Assembly: GCA_018432935.1 (NCBI GenBank)
Contig: JAHDSF010000018.1
Coordinates: 62,001-126,000, forward strand
DNA: 64,000 bases
DNA from: Rhodospirillales bacterium
Lineage (GTDB): Bacteria > Pseudomonadota > Alphaproteobacteria > Rhodospirillales > Shumkoniaceae
Reading direction: 5' to 3'
Shown: one piece after another, positions 8,858 to 17,333 of the stretch
Layout of the letters: every line of letters begins with the position of its first letter
Position numbering within the stretch: the stretch's first letter is position 1
Translations under genes and position numbers: made by a program
Notes under the pieces: generated by a model
What the model was told of the DNA's origin: nothing
The model's input: only the letters and a program-made list of their open reading frames with translations
The model's database searches: none

Positions 8858-9613
8858 CTAGCCGTTGGTGGCTTCTTCTTCGGCGTCGACGAGGCCCTCG
8901 GTCCGGGCGCCCATGCCCGCCCGGTCGGGCCGACGGTCGGGCGGCGTTACGATGCCGCCTGAGACCACCATCTTGATCGCCTCCTCGATGCTCATCGACA
9001 GCCGCACGATATCCTTGCGCGGCACGAACAGGAGGAACCCGGACGTCGGGTTCGGCGTCGTCGGCAGGAAGACGTTGATCGTCTCCTCGGTGGTGAGGTC
9101 CTGGACCTCCCCTTCGGTCCGGCCGGTGATGAACCCGATCGCCCACACGCCGTGCCGCGGATATTCGATGAGCACCGCCTCGCGGAAGGCCTGCGACTGC
9201 TGCGACAGCACGGTCTCGAACAGCTGCTTCACCGTCTTGTAGACGCCGCGGATGACGGGCACCTTGTCGAGCAGCTTTTCGCCGAAGCGCTGGACCGAGC
9301 GGCCGATGATGTTGGCGGTCAGAAAACCGATCAGCGTCAGCACCACGAACGCGATCAGCATTCCCAGGCCGGGAGTCGCGAACGGCAGGAAGGTTTCCGG
9401 GTTGTACTTGGCGGGAATCAGAGACTTGACGTTACGGTCGACGAAGGCGATGAACTGCCACGTCAGGGCGATCGTAATCGCGATCGGAGCGGTTACCAGA
9501 ATCCCGGCCAGGAAGTAGGTCCGCAGCCGCTTGCCGAAGCTCGCCTCGGAGGGTTTGCCGGGACTTGCCGACCCGCCCTCCTGCGGTTTCGCCGTTTCCG
9601 AGCCCTTATTCAT
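8858..9613 (-). CDS. DUF502 family inner-membrane protein
   Basis: A 251-aa membrane protein of unknown function in the DUF502 family. Two transmembrane segments flank a short loop (about residues 33-55, LAGILVTAPIAITIALTWQF, and 77-98, GLGMLIAFVVLTLIGFL). A soluble C-terminal domain carries the family pattern KVPVIRGVYKTVKQLFETV and a later TPNPTSGFLLFVP segment. The N-terminal 25 residues are polar. The start ATG has GAGG upstream. It is tail-to-tail with the chemoreceptor gene, 5 bp apart. DUF502 genes often lie close to recG or mfd in alphaproteobacteria (from memory), consistent with this position. Confidence 0.88.
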   Translation of the reverse strand: MNKGSETAKPQEGGSASPGKPSEASFGKRLRTYFLAGILVTAPIAITIALTWQFIAFVDRNVKSLIPAKYNPETFLPFATPGLGMLIAFVVLTLIGFLTANIIGRSVQRFGEKLLDKVPVIRGVYKTVKQLFETVLSQQSQAFREAVLIEYPRHGVWAIGFITGRTEGEVQDLTTEETINVFLPTTPNPTSGFLLFVPRKDIVRLSMSIEEAIKMVVSGGIVTPPDRRPDRAGMGARTEGLVDAEEEATNG

Positions 9614-9771
9614 GCCAGACCTCGTCAGAAGCCGACCAGCGGCCGAGAGGAACGCCTCCCGTCGCGATGCTTAGCACAACCGGAAGGTCCGCGACAGGCC
9701 CCGCCGGCCTTCCCGTCAGCGGCGCGGCTGCTGTACCATCGGCGGCCGTCCGCCTGACCAGGAGCCACCCC

Positions 9772-10224
9772 ATGCCGAGCCGTGCCTATCCCGACCGCCC
9801 CATCGTCGGCGTCGGAGTCGTCGTCTGGCGCGGCGGCCGCGTACTGCTGGTGAGACGCGGAAATCCACCCCGTGCGGGCTCGTGGAGCCTGCCGGGAGGC
9901 GCCCAGGAGCTTGGCGAGACGGTCTTCGAGGCGGCGCGCCGCGAGGTGCGCGAGGAGACCGGGCTCGAAATCGCGGTCGTCGAGGTGGTCGAGGTGGTCG
10001 ATTCGATCCACCGCGACGATGCCGGCCGGGTCGCCTACCACTACACCCTGATCGACCTCGTTGCGGTGGCTGCGGGCGGAGAGCTGGCGGCCGCGGACGA
10101 CGCCATCGACGCCGTCTGGGCGAACCCCGACGAGCTGCCCCGATTCCAGCTCTGGTCCGAGACCGCCCGCGTCATCGCCAAGTCGCAGGCGGTACTCGCT
10201 ACCGTTCGCGGAACGCCTGATTGA
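9772..10224 (+). CDS. NUDIX hydrolase (ADP-ribose pyrophosphatase-like)
   Basis: 150-aa NUDIX domain protein that would hydrolyse a nucleoside diphosphate linked to another moiety. The Nudix box is complete (from GGAQELGE through REVREETGLE, about residues 38-62) and is preceded by SWSLPGG, typical of ADP-ribose pyrophosphatase/MutT-like enzymes. The start ATG at 9772 is fixed by GGAG at 9761-9764; the frame is open further upstream but without family similarity. A GAGGTGGTC micro-repeat encodes VEVVEVV. Its last 26 bp overlap the end of the convergent HlyD gene. Substrate not determinable. Confidence 0.9.
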   Translation: MPSRAYPDRPIVGVGVVVWRGGRVLLVRRGNPPRAGSWSLPGGAQELGETVFEAARREVREETGLEIAVVEVVEVVDSIHRDDAGRVAYHYTLIDLVAVAAGGELAAADDAIDAVWANPDELPRFQLWSETARVIAKSQAVLATVRGTPD

Positions 10225-11563
10225 CCGAGGCGTAAACCGGTTTCAGCAGGTACTGCAGCAGCGTCTTTCTGCCGGTGTTGATGTCCGCCTGCACGGTCAT
10301 GCCGGGCAACACGCGGTTGCGTTCGGGGTTGAAGCCGACGTAGTTGCGGTCCATCGCCACCGTGCCTTTGAAATACGGCGTCCCCTTCTCGTCCACGAAG
10401 CTGGAGGCCGAGATGTCCCGCACCTCGCCGGTGATGCCGCCATAGCGGGAAAAGTCGTAGGTGGTGATCTTCAACGTCGCCGGATGGCCGACCTGGACGT
10501 GCCCGATGTCGCGGGTCGAGATGCGCGCCTCGACCACCAGCTCCTGATCGAGGGGCACCACCTCGAGGACCACGTTGCCGGGCACTATGACGCCGCCGAT
10601 GGTGTGATTCTTCAAGCCCTTGACGATGCCGCGCAGCGGCGCGCGGATATCGAGGCGGCGCACCTTCTCCTCCGCTTTGCGCAGGGTTTCGCGGACCTGG
10701 GCAATCTCCGACGTAACCTGGCCCCGCTCGTTGAGGGCGGCCTCCTTGAGATCGCTTCCGAGCTGCTCCAGGCGGCTCTTCGATTCGGCCAAGGCGGCGG
10801 CGGTAGTGCGCCGCTCCCCGAGCAGCTTGGCCATGTCGCCGCGAGCACGATTAACGTCGCGCTGCACATCGAGGAAGGAGATCTTCGAGGTAAGGCCCTT
10901 CTGAAACAGGGTCTCCCGCATCTGCAGCTCTTCCTCGAGCAGCGACACGTTCTTGCGCAACATCTCTTCCTGCTCGCGGAAAAGCGCGAGCTCGGACGAC
11001 TTCTGATCGATCTGCCGCTGCAGCACCGAACGGCGGTTCTCGGCGGCCAGCAGGTGGCCCTTGAAGATCGACGCCTGGTCGGCGGCCAGCTGCGGGAACT
11101 CGGCGGCGGCGAACGCAAAGTCGGGCGAGCGCCCCTCGGCTACCGCGCCCAGCCGTTCGGCACGCAGGAGCAACCCTGTCAGCAACGCCCGAGCCTCGCG
11201 CATCTCGGACGTCGTCGTCGCCGGATTGAGCCGCAGCAGCACCTGTCCCGGCTCGACGATGTCGCCGTCGCGGACCAGAATCTCCGAGATGATGCCGCCC
11301 TCGAGATGCTGGATGAGCTGGATCTTGCCGGTCGGTACCACCTCGCCCGCCGCCACCGCCACCTCGTCGACGTAGGTCACCGCGGCCCAGCCGACGAAGG
11401 CGGCCACCGCCGCGCAGATCGTCAGCATGGCAAGCCGGATGAGGCGCGGGCTGCCCGCCTCCTCGAGCAGGATCGACTGGGCCAGGAGCTTCGCCTGGCG
11501 GTCACCCCTCTGCACCCGCGGAACGGCGTACGGTGCCCCGGAAGCGATGCTTCGCCTGCTCAT
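10199..11563 (-). CDS. HlyD-family type I secretion membrane-fusion protein
   Basis: Periplasmic adaptor (454 aa) linking an inner-membrane ABC exporter to an outer-membrane channel. It has a short cytoplasmic N-terminus, one TM segment near residues 44-64, a first lipoyl half (GKIQLIQHLEGGIISEILVRDGDIV), long coiled-coil arms, the second lipoyl half (IRAPLRGIVKGLKNHTIGG) and a beta-barrel with KITTYDFSRYGGITGEV, all typical of PrtE/LapC-type adaptors. The ATG overlaps the stop of the upstream ABC gene by 4 bp (ATGA), so it is the third gene of a translationally coupled T1SS operon. No TolC-type gene is present in the window. Confidence 0.94.
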   Translation of the reverse strand: MSRRSIASGAPYAVPRVQRGDRQAKLLAQSILLEEAGSPRLIRLAMLTICAAVAAFVGWAAVTYVDEVAVAAGEVVPTGKIQLIQHLEGGIISEILVRDGDIVEPGQVLLRLNPATTTSEMREARALLTGLLLRAERLGAVAEGRSPDFAFAAAEFPQLAADQASIFKGHLLAAENRRSVLQRQIDQKSSELALFREQEEMLRKNVSLLEEELQMRETLFQKGLTSKISFLDVQRDVNRARGDMAKLLGERRTTAAALAESKSRLEQLGSDLKEAALNERGQVTSEIAQVRETLRKAEEKVRRLDIRAPLRGIVKGLKNHTIGGVIVPGNVVLEVVPLDQELVVEARISTRDIGHVQVGHPATLKITTYDFSRYGGITGEVRDISASSFVDEKGTPYFKGTVAMDRNYVGFNPERNRVLPGMTVQADINTGRKTLLQYLLKPVYASVNQAFRER

Positions 11564-13758
11564 AGTGCGTCCTTTGGCATGTTCTTCAGCACCTCGGCGG
11601 CCGGCCCGAACGCTCGCAGATGCCCCGCATCAAGCCAGGCTATCTTGTCGGCCAGCCGCATGTGGCTGGGTCTGTGCGTCACCATGATGACCGTGGCCTT
11701 GCCCTTCATCTGGCCGACCGCGTCCATGAAGGCCTGGTCCCCGGCATGGTCGAGGCCGTTGGCCGGCTCGTCGAACAGCACGATCGACGACCGCTTGAGA
11801 TAGGCACGGGCGAGGTTCAATCCCTGCTGTAGGCTGGTCGGCAGCTTGGCGGCACGGGCATCGCCGATCCGCGCCTCGAACCCGGTCCGCTTCCATTTCC
11901 CGTCGCCGGATTCGAGGGCCATGATATCGTCCAGCACGTGGGCGCGGGTGGCCGCCCACACCAGTTCGTCGTCGCTGGCGGTCGGGTTGGCCAGCCGCAG
12001 GTTCTGAGCCACCGTGCCGTAGAAGAGATCGACCTGCTGCGGCACGTAGGCGATCGCCTGCCGCAGCTCGATCGGGTCCAGCTGCCGGATATCCATGTCG
12101 TCGATCCGGACATTGCCGGCCTGGGGCGCGTAGATCCCCATGATCAGCTTGAGGACGGTCGACTTGCCCGAGCCGTTGCCGCCGACAACCGCCAGCACCT
12201 CGCCAGGCGGCACGTCGATGCTCACCCCGACCAGCGCGGGGTCGGCATCGGGCGCGTAGCGCAGCGAGACCCGGGAGAACGTCACCCGCCCGGCGAAGCG
12301 GCGGATCGGGGTGATGACGTCCTCGGGGTTACGCTCGGCCCGCATCGCCATCAGCTGGTTGATCTGGCCGATGCTGGAACGGATCTGGGTCAGCCGGGTC
12401 GACGAGATGAAGCCGCTCTGCAGCGGCGCCAGAACCCGCCACACCAGGATCATGCAGGCGACCAGGGCGCCGATGGTCATCGCGCCCTCGAAGACGCGAA
12501 ACACGCCGTAGACGACCGTGGCGACCCCTGCGGCGACCATCATGAAGTTGGCCACCGCGTTGACGATTGCCGAAAGATGGGACGTCCTGAGACCAGCCAC
12601 GATCGATTTCGCGGCAAGCTCGCGGTAACGCTCGAGCCAGGTCGGCTCCGCCCCCGTGTACTTGACGGCGCGCATGCCGAACAGGGTCTCGACGACGAAT
12701 TCCTGCCGTCGCGAGCTCGCCTTGGCGGCCTGGGAGATGGCCTTGCGCACGATCGGGGCAAGCACCAGCCCCAGCACCACGAAGCCGGCGATCATGATCA
12801 CCGGCACGAATGCGACCGGCCCGCCGAGAAAGCCGATGACGACGATGAAAAATGCAACGAACGGCAGTTCCAGGAACACCAGGGCCATCGGCCCGGTGAA
12901 GAACTCGCGCACCGACTCGAAATCCTTGATGCGGGCGACCTGGGCACCGATCGATGCGCGCTCGGTGTAGGCCGGCGGCAGGTGCAGGATCTTCTGGAAG
13001 ATGGCGTTGCCGACGATGGTGTCGAGACGGGCGCCGACGTAGGCCAGGATGCGGGCGCGGATGGTCCGCAGCACGAGATCGAAGACGATGGCGATCCCGA
13101 CCCCGATCGACAGGTACGCGAGGGTCGACATCGAGCCGGTCGCCACCACCTGGTCATAGACCGCCATGACGAACAGCGGCGTAACCAGGGCCAGCACGTT
13201 CAAGCCCAGCGTAAGCCCCAACAACTGGTAAGCGAGCCCGCGGAAGCGGTCGCCGACGGCTGCAAACCAGCCTGTCTTGGACTGGTTTTGCGGCAGCTCG
13301 TCCTTGTCCACGCGCTTGCAGAAGATGGCGGTGCCGCGCCGCGAGCCCACCGGGATATCGGTGTAGATGCCGCGACCACCGTCGAAGGCATGGATTCCCT
13401 CGGCATCGCGGGAAAGCAGGACGACCGCCTCGCCGTCGCCGGGGAGAAACAGGCACGGTATCAGCCGCGGGTCGATCTCGTCCAGCCGCAGAGGGATCGC
13501 GCGGGTCTGGTAGAACAGCCGTGCCAGGACGTTGCGGAAGCCCGTCAGGTCCAGGTTGTCGGTGAAATGCGGCAGGGACTCGGCGATGTGCCGGGGGTCT
13601 CCCTGCCAGCCCATGGCGCGCAGCAACGGGATCAGACAAAGGGAAAGGTCCGTCTGCACCTTGAGGCCGGCGAGGGCGCCCATCTCGCGGCTCGCGGCTG
13701 CCTCGGGGTTCGGCAGAACGCCATCGGTGGCCTCGATGCGGGGAACGAGAGCGTTCAT
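11560..13758 (-). CDS. Type I secretion ABC transporter with C39-like domain and altered signature motif
   Basis: 732-aa half-transporter. Residues 25-150 form a C39-peptidase-like domain. The DCGxxC active-site pattern is absent (DLSLCLIPLL at that position), so it is probably a non-proteolytic substrate-docking domain. Six TM segments cover about 165-460. The nucleotide-binding domain has Walker A GGNGSGKST, Q-loop VPQQ, Walker B IVLFDEP and H-loop VTHRPSH, but the LSGGQ signature is replaced by LPTSLQQ. The start ATG overlaps the preceding ABC gene by 4 bp and the stop overlaps the HlyD ATG. The neighbouring half-transporter also has an altered signature, so the two probably form a heterodimer. 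Confidence 0.93.
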   Translation of the reverse strand: MNALVPRIEATDGVLPNPEAAASREMGALAGLKVQTDLSLCLIPLLRAMGWQGDPRHIAESLPHFTDNLDLTGFRNVLARLFYQTRAIPLRLDEIDPRLIPCLFLPGDGEAVVLLSRDAEGIHAFDGGRGIYTDIPVGSRRGTAIFCKRVDKDELPQNQSKTGWFAAVGDRFRGLAYQLLGLTLGLNVLALVTPLFVMAVYDQVVATGSMSTLAYLSIGVGIAIVFDLVLRTIRARILAYVGARLDTIVGNAIFQKILHLPPAYTERASIGAQVARIKDFESVREFFTGPMALVFLELPFVAFFIVVIGFLGGPVAFVPVIMIAGFVVLGLVLAPIVRKAISQAAKASSRRQEFVVETLFGMRAVKYTGAEPTWLERYRELAAKSIVAGLRTSHLSAIVNAVANFMMVAAGVATVVYGVFRVFEGAMTIGALVACMILVWRVLAPLQSGFISSTRLTQIRSSIGQINQLMAMRAERNPEDVITPIRRFAGRVTFSRVSLRYAPDADPALVGVSIDVPPGEVLAVVGGNGSGKSTVLKLIMGIYAPQAGNVRIDDMDIRQLDPIELRQAIAYVPQQVDLFYGTVAQNLRLANPTASDDELVWAATRAHVLDDIMALESGDGKWKRTGFEARIGDARAAKLPTSLQQGLNLARAYLKRSSIVLFDEPANGLDHAGDQAFMDAVGQMKGKATVIMVTHRPSHMRLADKIAWLDAGHLRAFGPAAEVLKNMPKDAL

Positions 13759-15449
13759 GCCGCCCTCCCGTCCGCCGGGCCGGCCAGCCGGGAGGCCGAG
13801 GCTACGTCCCGTTCCCGCAGGACCCCGTCGTGTATCTCGTAGAGACGATCGACAAGCCGCAGGACGGACGGCCGATGGCTGACCAGGACCAGCGTCACCC
13901 TGCCCTTCAGCCGTTCGAGGATGGCGCGGATGTTGGCGTCGCCGGCCCCATCCATTGAGGTGTTCGCCTCGTCGAACAGGATCACCCGCGGCTTGTCGAC
14001 CAGGGCCCGGGCGATGGCGATGCGCTGCTTGATGCCACGCGGCAGCGATTCCGCGGCCCCGGTGGCGACCTCGGTCTCGTAGCCCTTGGGCATGTGGGCG
14101 ACCACCGCATCCAGGCCCAGGAAGCGGGCCATGTCGAGGGCCGCTTCGGCACGATCGGGGCGGAACATGGTGATGTTCTCGAGGATGGTGCCGTTGAAAA
14201 GCGTGCCGTGCTGCGGCAGGTAGGCTATCTGGCTGCGCACGCTGACCGGGTCGTACTCGGCAAGATCGAGGTCGTCGATGAGGACCTTGCCGGCGCTCGG
14301 TTGCAGCCCTCCCATCATCAGGTAGAGCAGCGTGGTCTTGCCGCTGGCATTGCCGCCGACGATGCCGACCGCCTCGCCGGCGGCCACTTTCAGGTCGATG
14401 CCGTGGAAGATGTCCGGCAACTCGTCGCCGTAGCCGAACCTCACCTTGCGTAGCTCGACAGCGCCGCGGATCGGCGGTATCTGCGGCAGCCCCATCGGCG
14501 ATTCGGCCTTGAGGGCGAACACCTTGTTGAGTCGCTCGCGAGCGAGCGAAATGGTCTGGAATCGGGTCCAGATTCCCACCGCCCGCTGCAGCGGCTGCAT
14601 CGCTCGTCCCGCCAGCATGGTACAGGCTGCGAGCCCGCCGATGGTCAGCATGCCATCGATGACCAGAGTCGAGCCGAAGCCGACCACGGCGAACAGCGCG
14701 AGCTGTGAGAACACGACACCGATGCTGGCCGCGCCTGCGCTTCCGGCCGCCACCTGGAAATCGGCTTCGGCGCACGATTCCTGCAGCCTTTCGTAGCGAC
14801 GGAACATCTGGTTCTCCATCGCCAGCGCCTTGACCGTGTGGATGCCGCCCAACACCTCGATGATGAAGTTGAACCGGCGGTCGTCCGCAACCATGCGCTT
14901 GCCGAGCGCCTTGCGAAGTTGCCTGCCGACGATCCACGCTGCGGCGGCGAACGCGACCGTGAGGACGATCGGGACGAACACCAGGGCGCCGGCAAGATAG
15001 GCGATCACCCCCAGGAACAGGACTGCGAACGGCAGGTCCCAGAAGGTCATATACTCCTGGCCCGAGTAGTACTCCTTGAGCACGCCCAGCGAACCCAGCC
15101 GTTCCAGATGGGCTCCGGGCCCTTCCTGCTCGAACTCGGTTATGCCGGTGCGCATCAGGCGCTCGACAGCCCGACAGCCGACCATGTACTCGAAACGCGC
15201 CCCCATCCAACTGGCGACGAACGATCGCCCGATGCGCAGAAGCGCCTCGAGAACCAGGGCTGTCCCGACCCCGATCACCAGCAGCACAAGGGTGCTCTCC
15301 GCCATGTTGGGCAGAATGCGGTCGTAGACCTGGAGGAGCATCAGCGGCATCGCAAGCGACAGCACGTTGACGAACACGGATGCCAGGGCGAGATCAAGCA
15401 TCCCGCCGCTCATGAACGAGTACGAGCCCTTGCGCTTCAGCGCTTTCAC
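13755..15449 (-). CDS. Type I secretion ABC transporter half-subunit with altered signature motif
   Basis: 564-aa ABC exporter with no N-terminal peptidase-like domain. A six-TM region spans about residues 15-300. The nucleotide-binding domain has Walker A GGNASGKTT, Q-loop LPQHGTLF, Walker B VILFDEANTSMD and H-loop VSHRPS. The signature reads LPRGIKQRIAIARAL instead of LSGGQRQ. The start is GTG at 15449 with a G-rich ribosome-binding site. An ATG 12 codons later is possible but has no good site. It is the first of three overlapping genes (ABC, ABC, HlyD) on the minus strand. The 89 bp before it separate it from a secreted protein gene in the same direction. Confidence 0.92.
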   Translation of the reverse strand: MKALKRKGSYSFMSGGMLDLALASVFVNVLSLAMPLMLLQVYDRILPNMAESTLVLLVIGVGTALVLEALLRIGRSFVASWMGARFEYMVGCRAVERLMRTGITEFEQEGPGAHLERLGSLGVLKEYYSGQEYMTFWDLPFAVLFLGVIAYLAGALVFVPIVLTVAFAAAAWIVGRQLRKALGKRMVADDRRFNFIIEVLGGIHTVKALAMENQMFRRYERLQESCAEADFQVAAGSAGAASIGVVFSQLALFAVVGFGSTLVIDGMLTIGGLAACTMLAGRAMQPLQRAVGIWTRFQTISLARERLNKVFALKAESPMGLPQIPPIRGAVELRKVRFGYGDELPDIFHGIDLKVAAGEAVGIVGGNASGKTTLLYLMMGGLQPSAGKVLIDDLDLAEYDPVSVRSQIAYLPQHGTLFNGTILENITMFRPDRAEAALDMARFLGLDAVVAHMPKGYETEVATGAAESLPRGIKQRIAIARALVDKPRVILFDEANTSMDGAGDANIRAILERLKGRVTLVLVSHRPSVLRLVDRLYEIHDGVLRERDVASASRLAGPADGRAA

Positions 15450-15538
15450 GCCGGATTTCCCCCCCGAGCGGCGCAGATCGAGAATTCGTTATAAGGTTTA
15501 GCGAGTTAATGAACGGTTTCGGCAACCCCGGGCAGGCA

Positions 15539-16660
15539 TCACGGACGCGGCTCGAAGGTAAGGGACGACAATACCCGTCCGGCCAGCTGGCGATAGGTCG
15601 CGAACGAGGCCTTGGGGGCACGGTATGTGAAGACATGGACCAGCGAGGTCGCTCCGGGGTCGTGAGGCAGGACAACGGTCCATTGCTCGAACAGCCGCCC
15701 GCTTTCGGCATATTCAGTGACGATCTGCTGACCGGCCAGCGGAACACCCGCGGAGACGTGCGGATAGGCTGCATCCAGAACGATCCGGGCCTGCGGCAAT
15801 GCCGCCAGCTGCCTCTTCAGATCGGCGAGAACAGCCGCCGTCGCGTCCCCGGTGCGCAGCCCGGGGCTCACGTTCTGGATCGCCAGCTCGGCCAGAAATG
15901 CGTCGCTTCCTTGCGGTCCGCTGAAGAAGACGGCACTGTCGCCAAGCCGCTGGCTGGTCCATCCTCTGGGAAAGGTCACCCGGTAGCCCAGGCTGGGCTC
16001 GGCAAGCTGCGGCCACGGTCCGGAATCCCCCGGAGCATCGGCGCCAGCAGCCGCCGGCTGAGGTTTCGGGCCGGGCCGTGACGGAGGGGGCTGCGTCGGC
16101 GCCGGTGGGGGCGGCTGCGCCGCCGTGGCCGGTGGCGCCCGGCGGGTCGGGCCGGCCCTCGTGGTGACATGGTCGAGGAACCAACGGAAATCCCCCACCA
16201 GTTCCTCATAGCCCGCCGACGGCGCGAAGAACATCAGGACAAGGTCAATGTCGCCGGCGAGGACGATGACGACCTGGGTGCGGGTGCGGCTGCCCTCGTA
16301 GGTCGCGGCAACCGCGCGGTGGCCGGCAATCGTGGTCTCTACCGCATCGAGCCGGCGGCTCCATGTCTTGCCTTCGCCGAGGTGGAGTTCGTCGAGGCGC
16401 CCCAGCATCGCCTCGGGGGTATCGCCGGCCGCGTGGGGAGCGCTCTGCACGGTGATGCGGTAGCCTTTGCGAGACTGGACCATCAGGTCCTGCCGCTCTT
16501 CCCGCTTCATCTCGGCTCCCGGAGGGATGGCAACCGTGTAGCCCCGCTCGGGGTGGGTGAAGGTCGCCGGAGACGGGGGACGCGGCTGGGCGCTGGCTAC
16601 GGCGTTGGCCACAAAAGCAGCCATCACCGCCAGCGCAAACAGGAAAAACGGAGGACGCAT
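15539..16660 (-). CDS. Secreted protein with two PsbP/DUF1795-like domains joined by a proline-rich linker
   Basis: 373 aa, not recognised as a named family. The signal peptide is about residues 1-25 (FFLFALAVMAAFVANAVASA). Domain 1 (about 30-155) and domain 2 (about 220-372) share a layout seen in PsbP-like folds: an opening strand (GYTVAIPPGAEM; GYRVTFPRGWTS), a middle helix with LGRLDEL or LADLKRQLAAL, and a late strand. Between them is a linker of about 50 residues rich in Pro, Ala and Gln. The start at 16660 is set by AGGGAAG upstream and the signal peptide; a longer frame to 16741 lacks both. It lies upstream of and co-directional with the T1SS operon and may belong to that transcription unit. 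Confidence 0.7.
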   Translation of the reverse strand: MRPPFFLFALAVMAAFVANAVASAQPRPPSPATFTHPERGYTVAIPPGAEMKREERQDLMVQSRKGYRITVQSAPHAAGDTPEAMLGRLDELHLGEGKTWSRRLDAVETTIAGHRAVAATYEGSRTRTQVVIVLAGDIDLVLMFFAPSAGYEELVGDFRWFLDHVTTRAGPTRRAPPATAAQPPPPAPTQPPPSRPGPKPQPAAAGADAPGDSGPWPQLAEPSLGYRVTFPRGWTSQRLGDSAVFFSGPQGSDAFLAELAIQNVSPGLRTGDATAAVLADLKRQLAALPQARIVLDAAYPHVSAGVPLAGQQIVTEYAESGRLFEQWTVVLPHDPGATSLVHVFTYRAPKASFATYRQLAGRVLSSLTFEPRP

Positions 16661-16805
16661 CGCTTCCCTCGGCACCTCACCCGGCGAACGACGGCCAGCA
16701 TACCGCCGCACCCCGTTTCCGCCAACGCCGATGCTCCACAAGGGGGTCGTTTCCGGCTCCGAACCGTTCTATGTTCGAGGGAATTCACCCGCGGCGAGGG
16801 TCGCC

Positions 16806-17333
16806 ATGTCGCACGACACCGTCTTCATATCCGTCATGAGCCAGGATCGCGTAGGGCTGGTCGCCGCGATCGCCGGCTGCCTGTTCGACCTCGGCGGCGA
16901 CCTCAGCGACACCACGTTCGCCGTGCTCGGCGGCGGCGCCGAATTTGCTTCCGTGTGCGCGGTCCCCGCCGACCTCGCGCCGGAGACCATCGACCAGGAG
17001 CTGCGAGCGTTGCCGCAACTTGCCGGGGCGCAGGTCGCAGTCACCAGGTTCCGGCTTGCCGCAGTCCATGACGAAACGGCCCGGGTGACCCACCGCCTGA
17101 CCCTGCGCGGCGGCAACCGCCCCGGCCTCATCGCCCGGCTGTGCGAGGTGTTCGTCCAGTTTCATGCCAATGTCGTGCGCCTGGATGCCGAGCGGATCCC
17201 CGGCGAGGCCAGCGACGACTACGCGATCGAGTTCGCGGTCAGCATCCCGGCGGCCGGGACCTCCGCGTGCATCGCCACCGTCGCCAACACGGCGGGCGAG
17301 CTGGGGTTGTCCTTCTCTTACCAGACCACCTGA
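16806..17333 (+). CDS. ACT-domain regulatory protein (GcvR-like)
   Basis: 175-aa cytoplasmic protein with two ACT domains. The first begins VFISVMSQDRVGLVAAIAGCLFD, the second HRLTLRGGNRPGLIARLCEVF. This is the layout of the glycine-cleavage repressor GcvR and related amino-acid-sensing proteins, which bind small ligands rather than DNA. The ATG at 16806 has GCGAGGG upstream. It converges on the GGDEF-EAL gene with a 16-bp overlap (17318-17333). No gcv gene is nearby, so the specific role is open. Confidence 0.8.
   Translation: MSHDTVFISVMSQDRVGLVAAIAGCLFDLGGDLSDTTFAVLGGGAEFASVCAVPADLAPETIDQELRALPQLAGAQVAVTRFRLAAVHDETARVTHRLTLRGGNRPGLIARLCEVFVQFHANVVRLDAERIPGEASDDYAIEFAVSIPAAGTSACIATVANTAGELGLSFSYQTT

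Noticed and set aside
9977..10001. Short GAGGTGGTC direct repeat inside the NUDIX gene
   Set aside because: Two copies only, coding for VEVV in a beta strand; ordinary codon-level repetition.
11560..15210. A single 1216-codon minus-strand frame across both T1SS ABC genes
   Set aside because: The upstream part is an out-of-frame reading of the first ABC gene with no family character; the real second gene begins at ATG 13758 with a 4-bp overlap.
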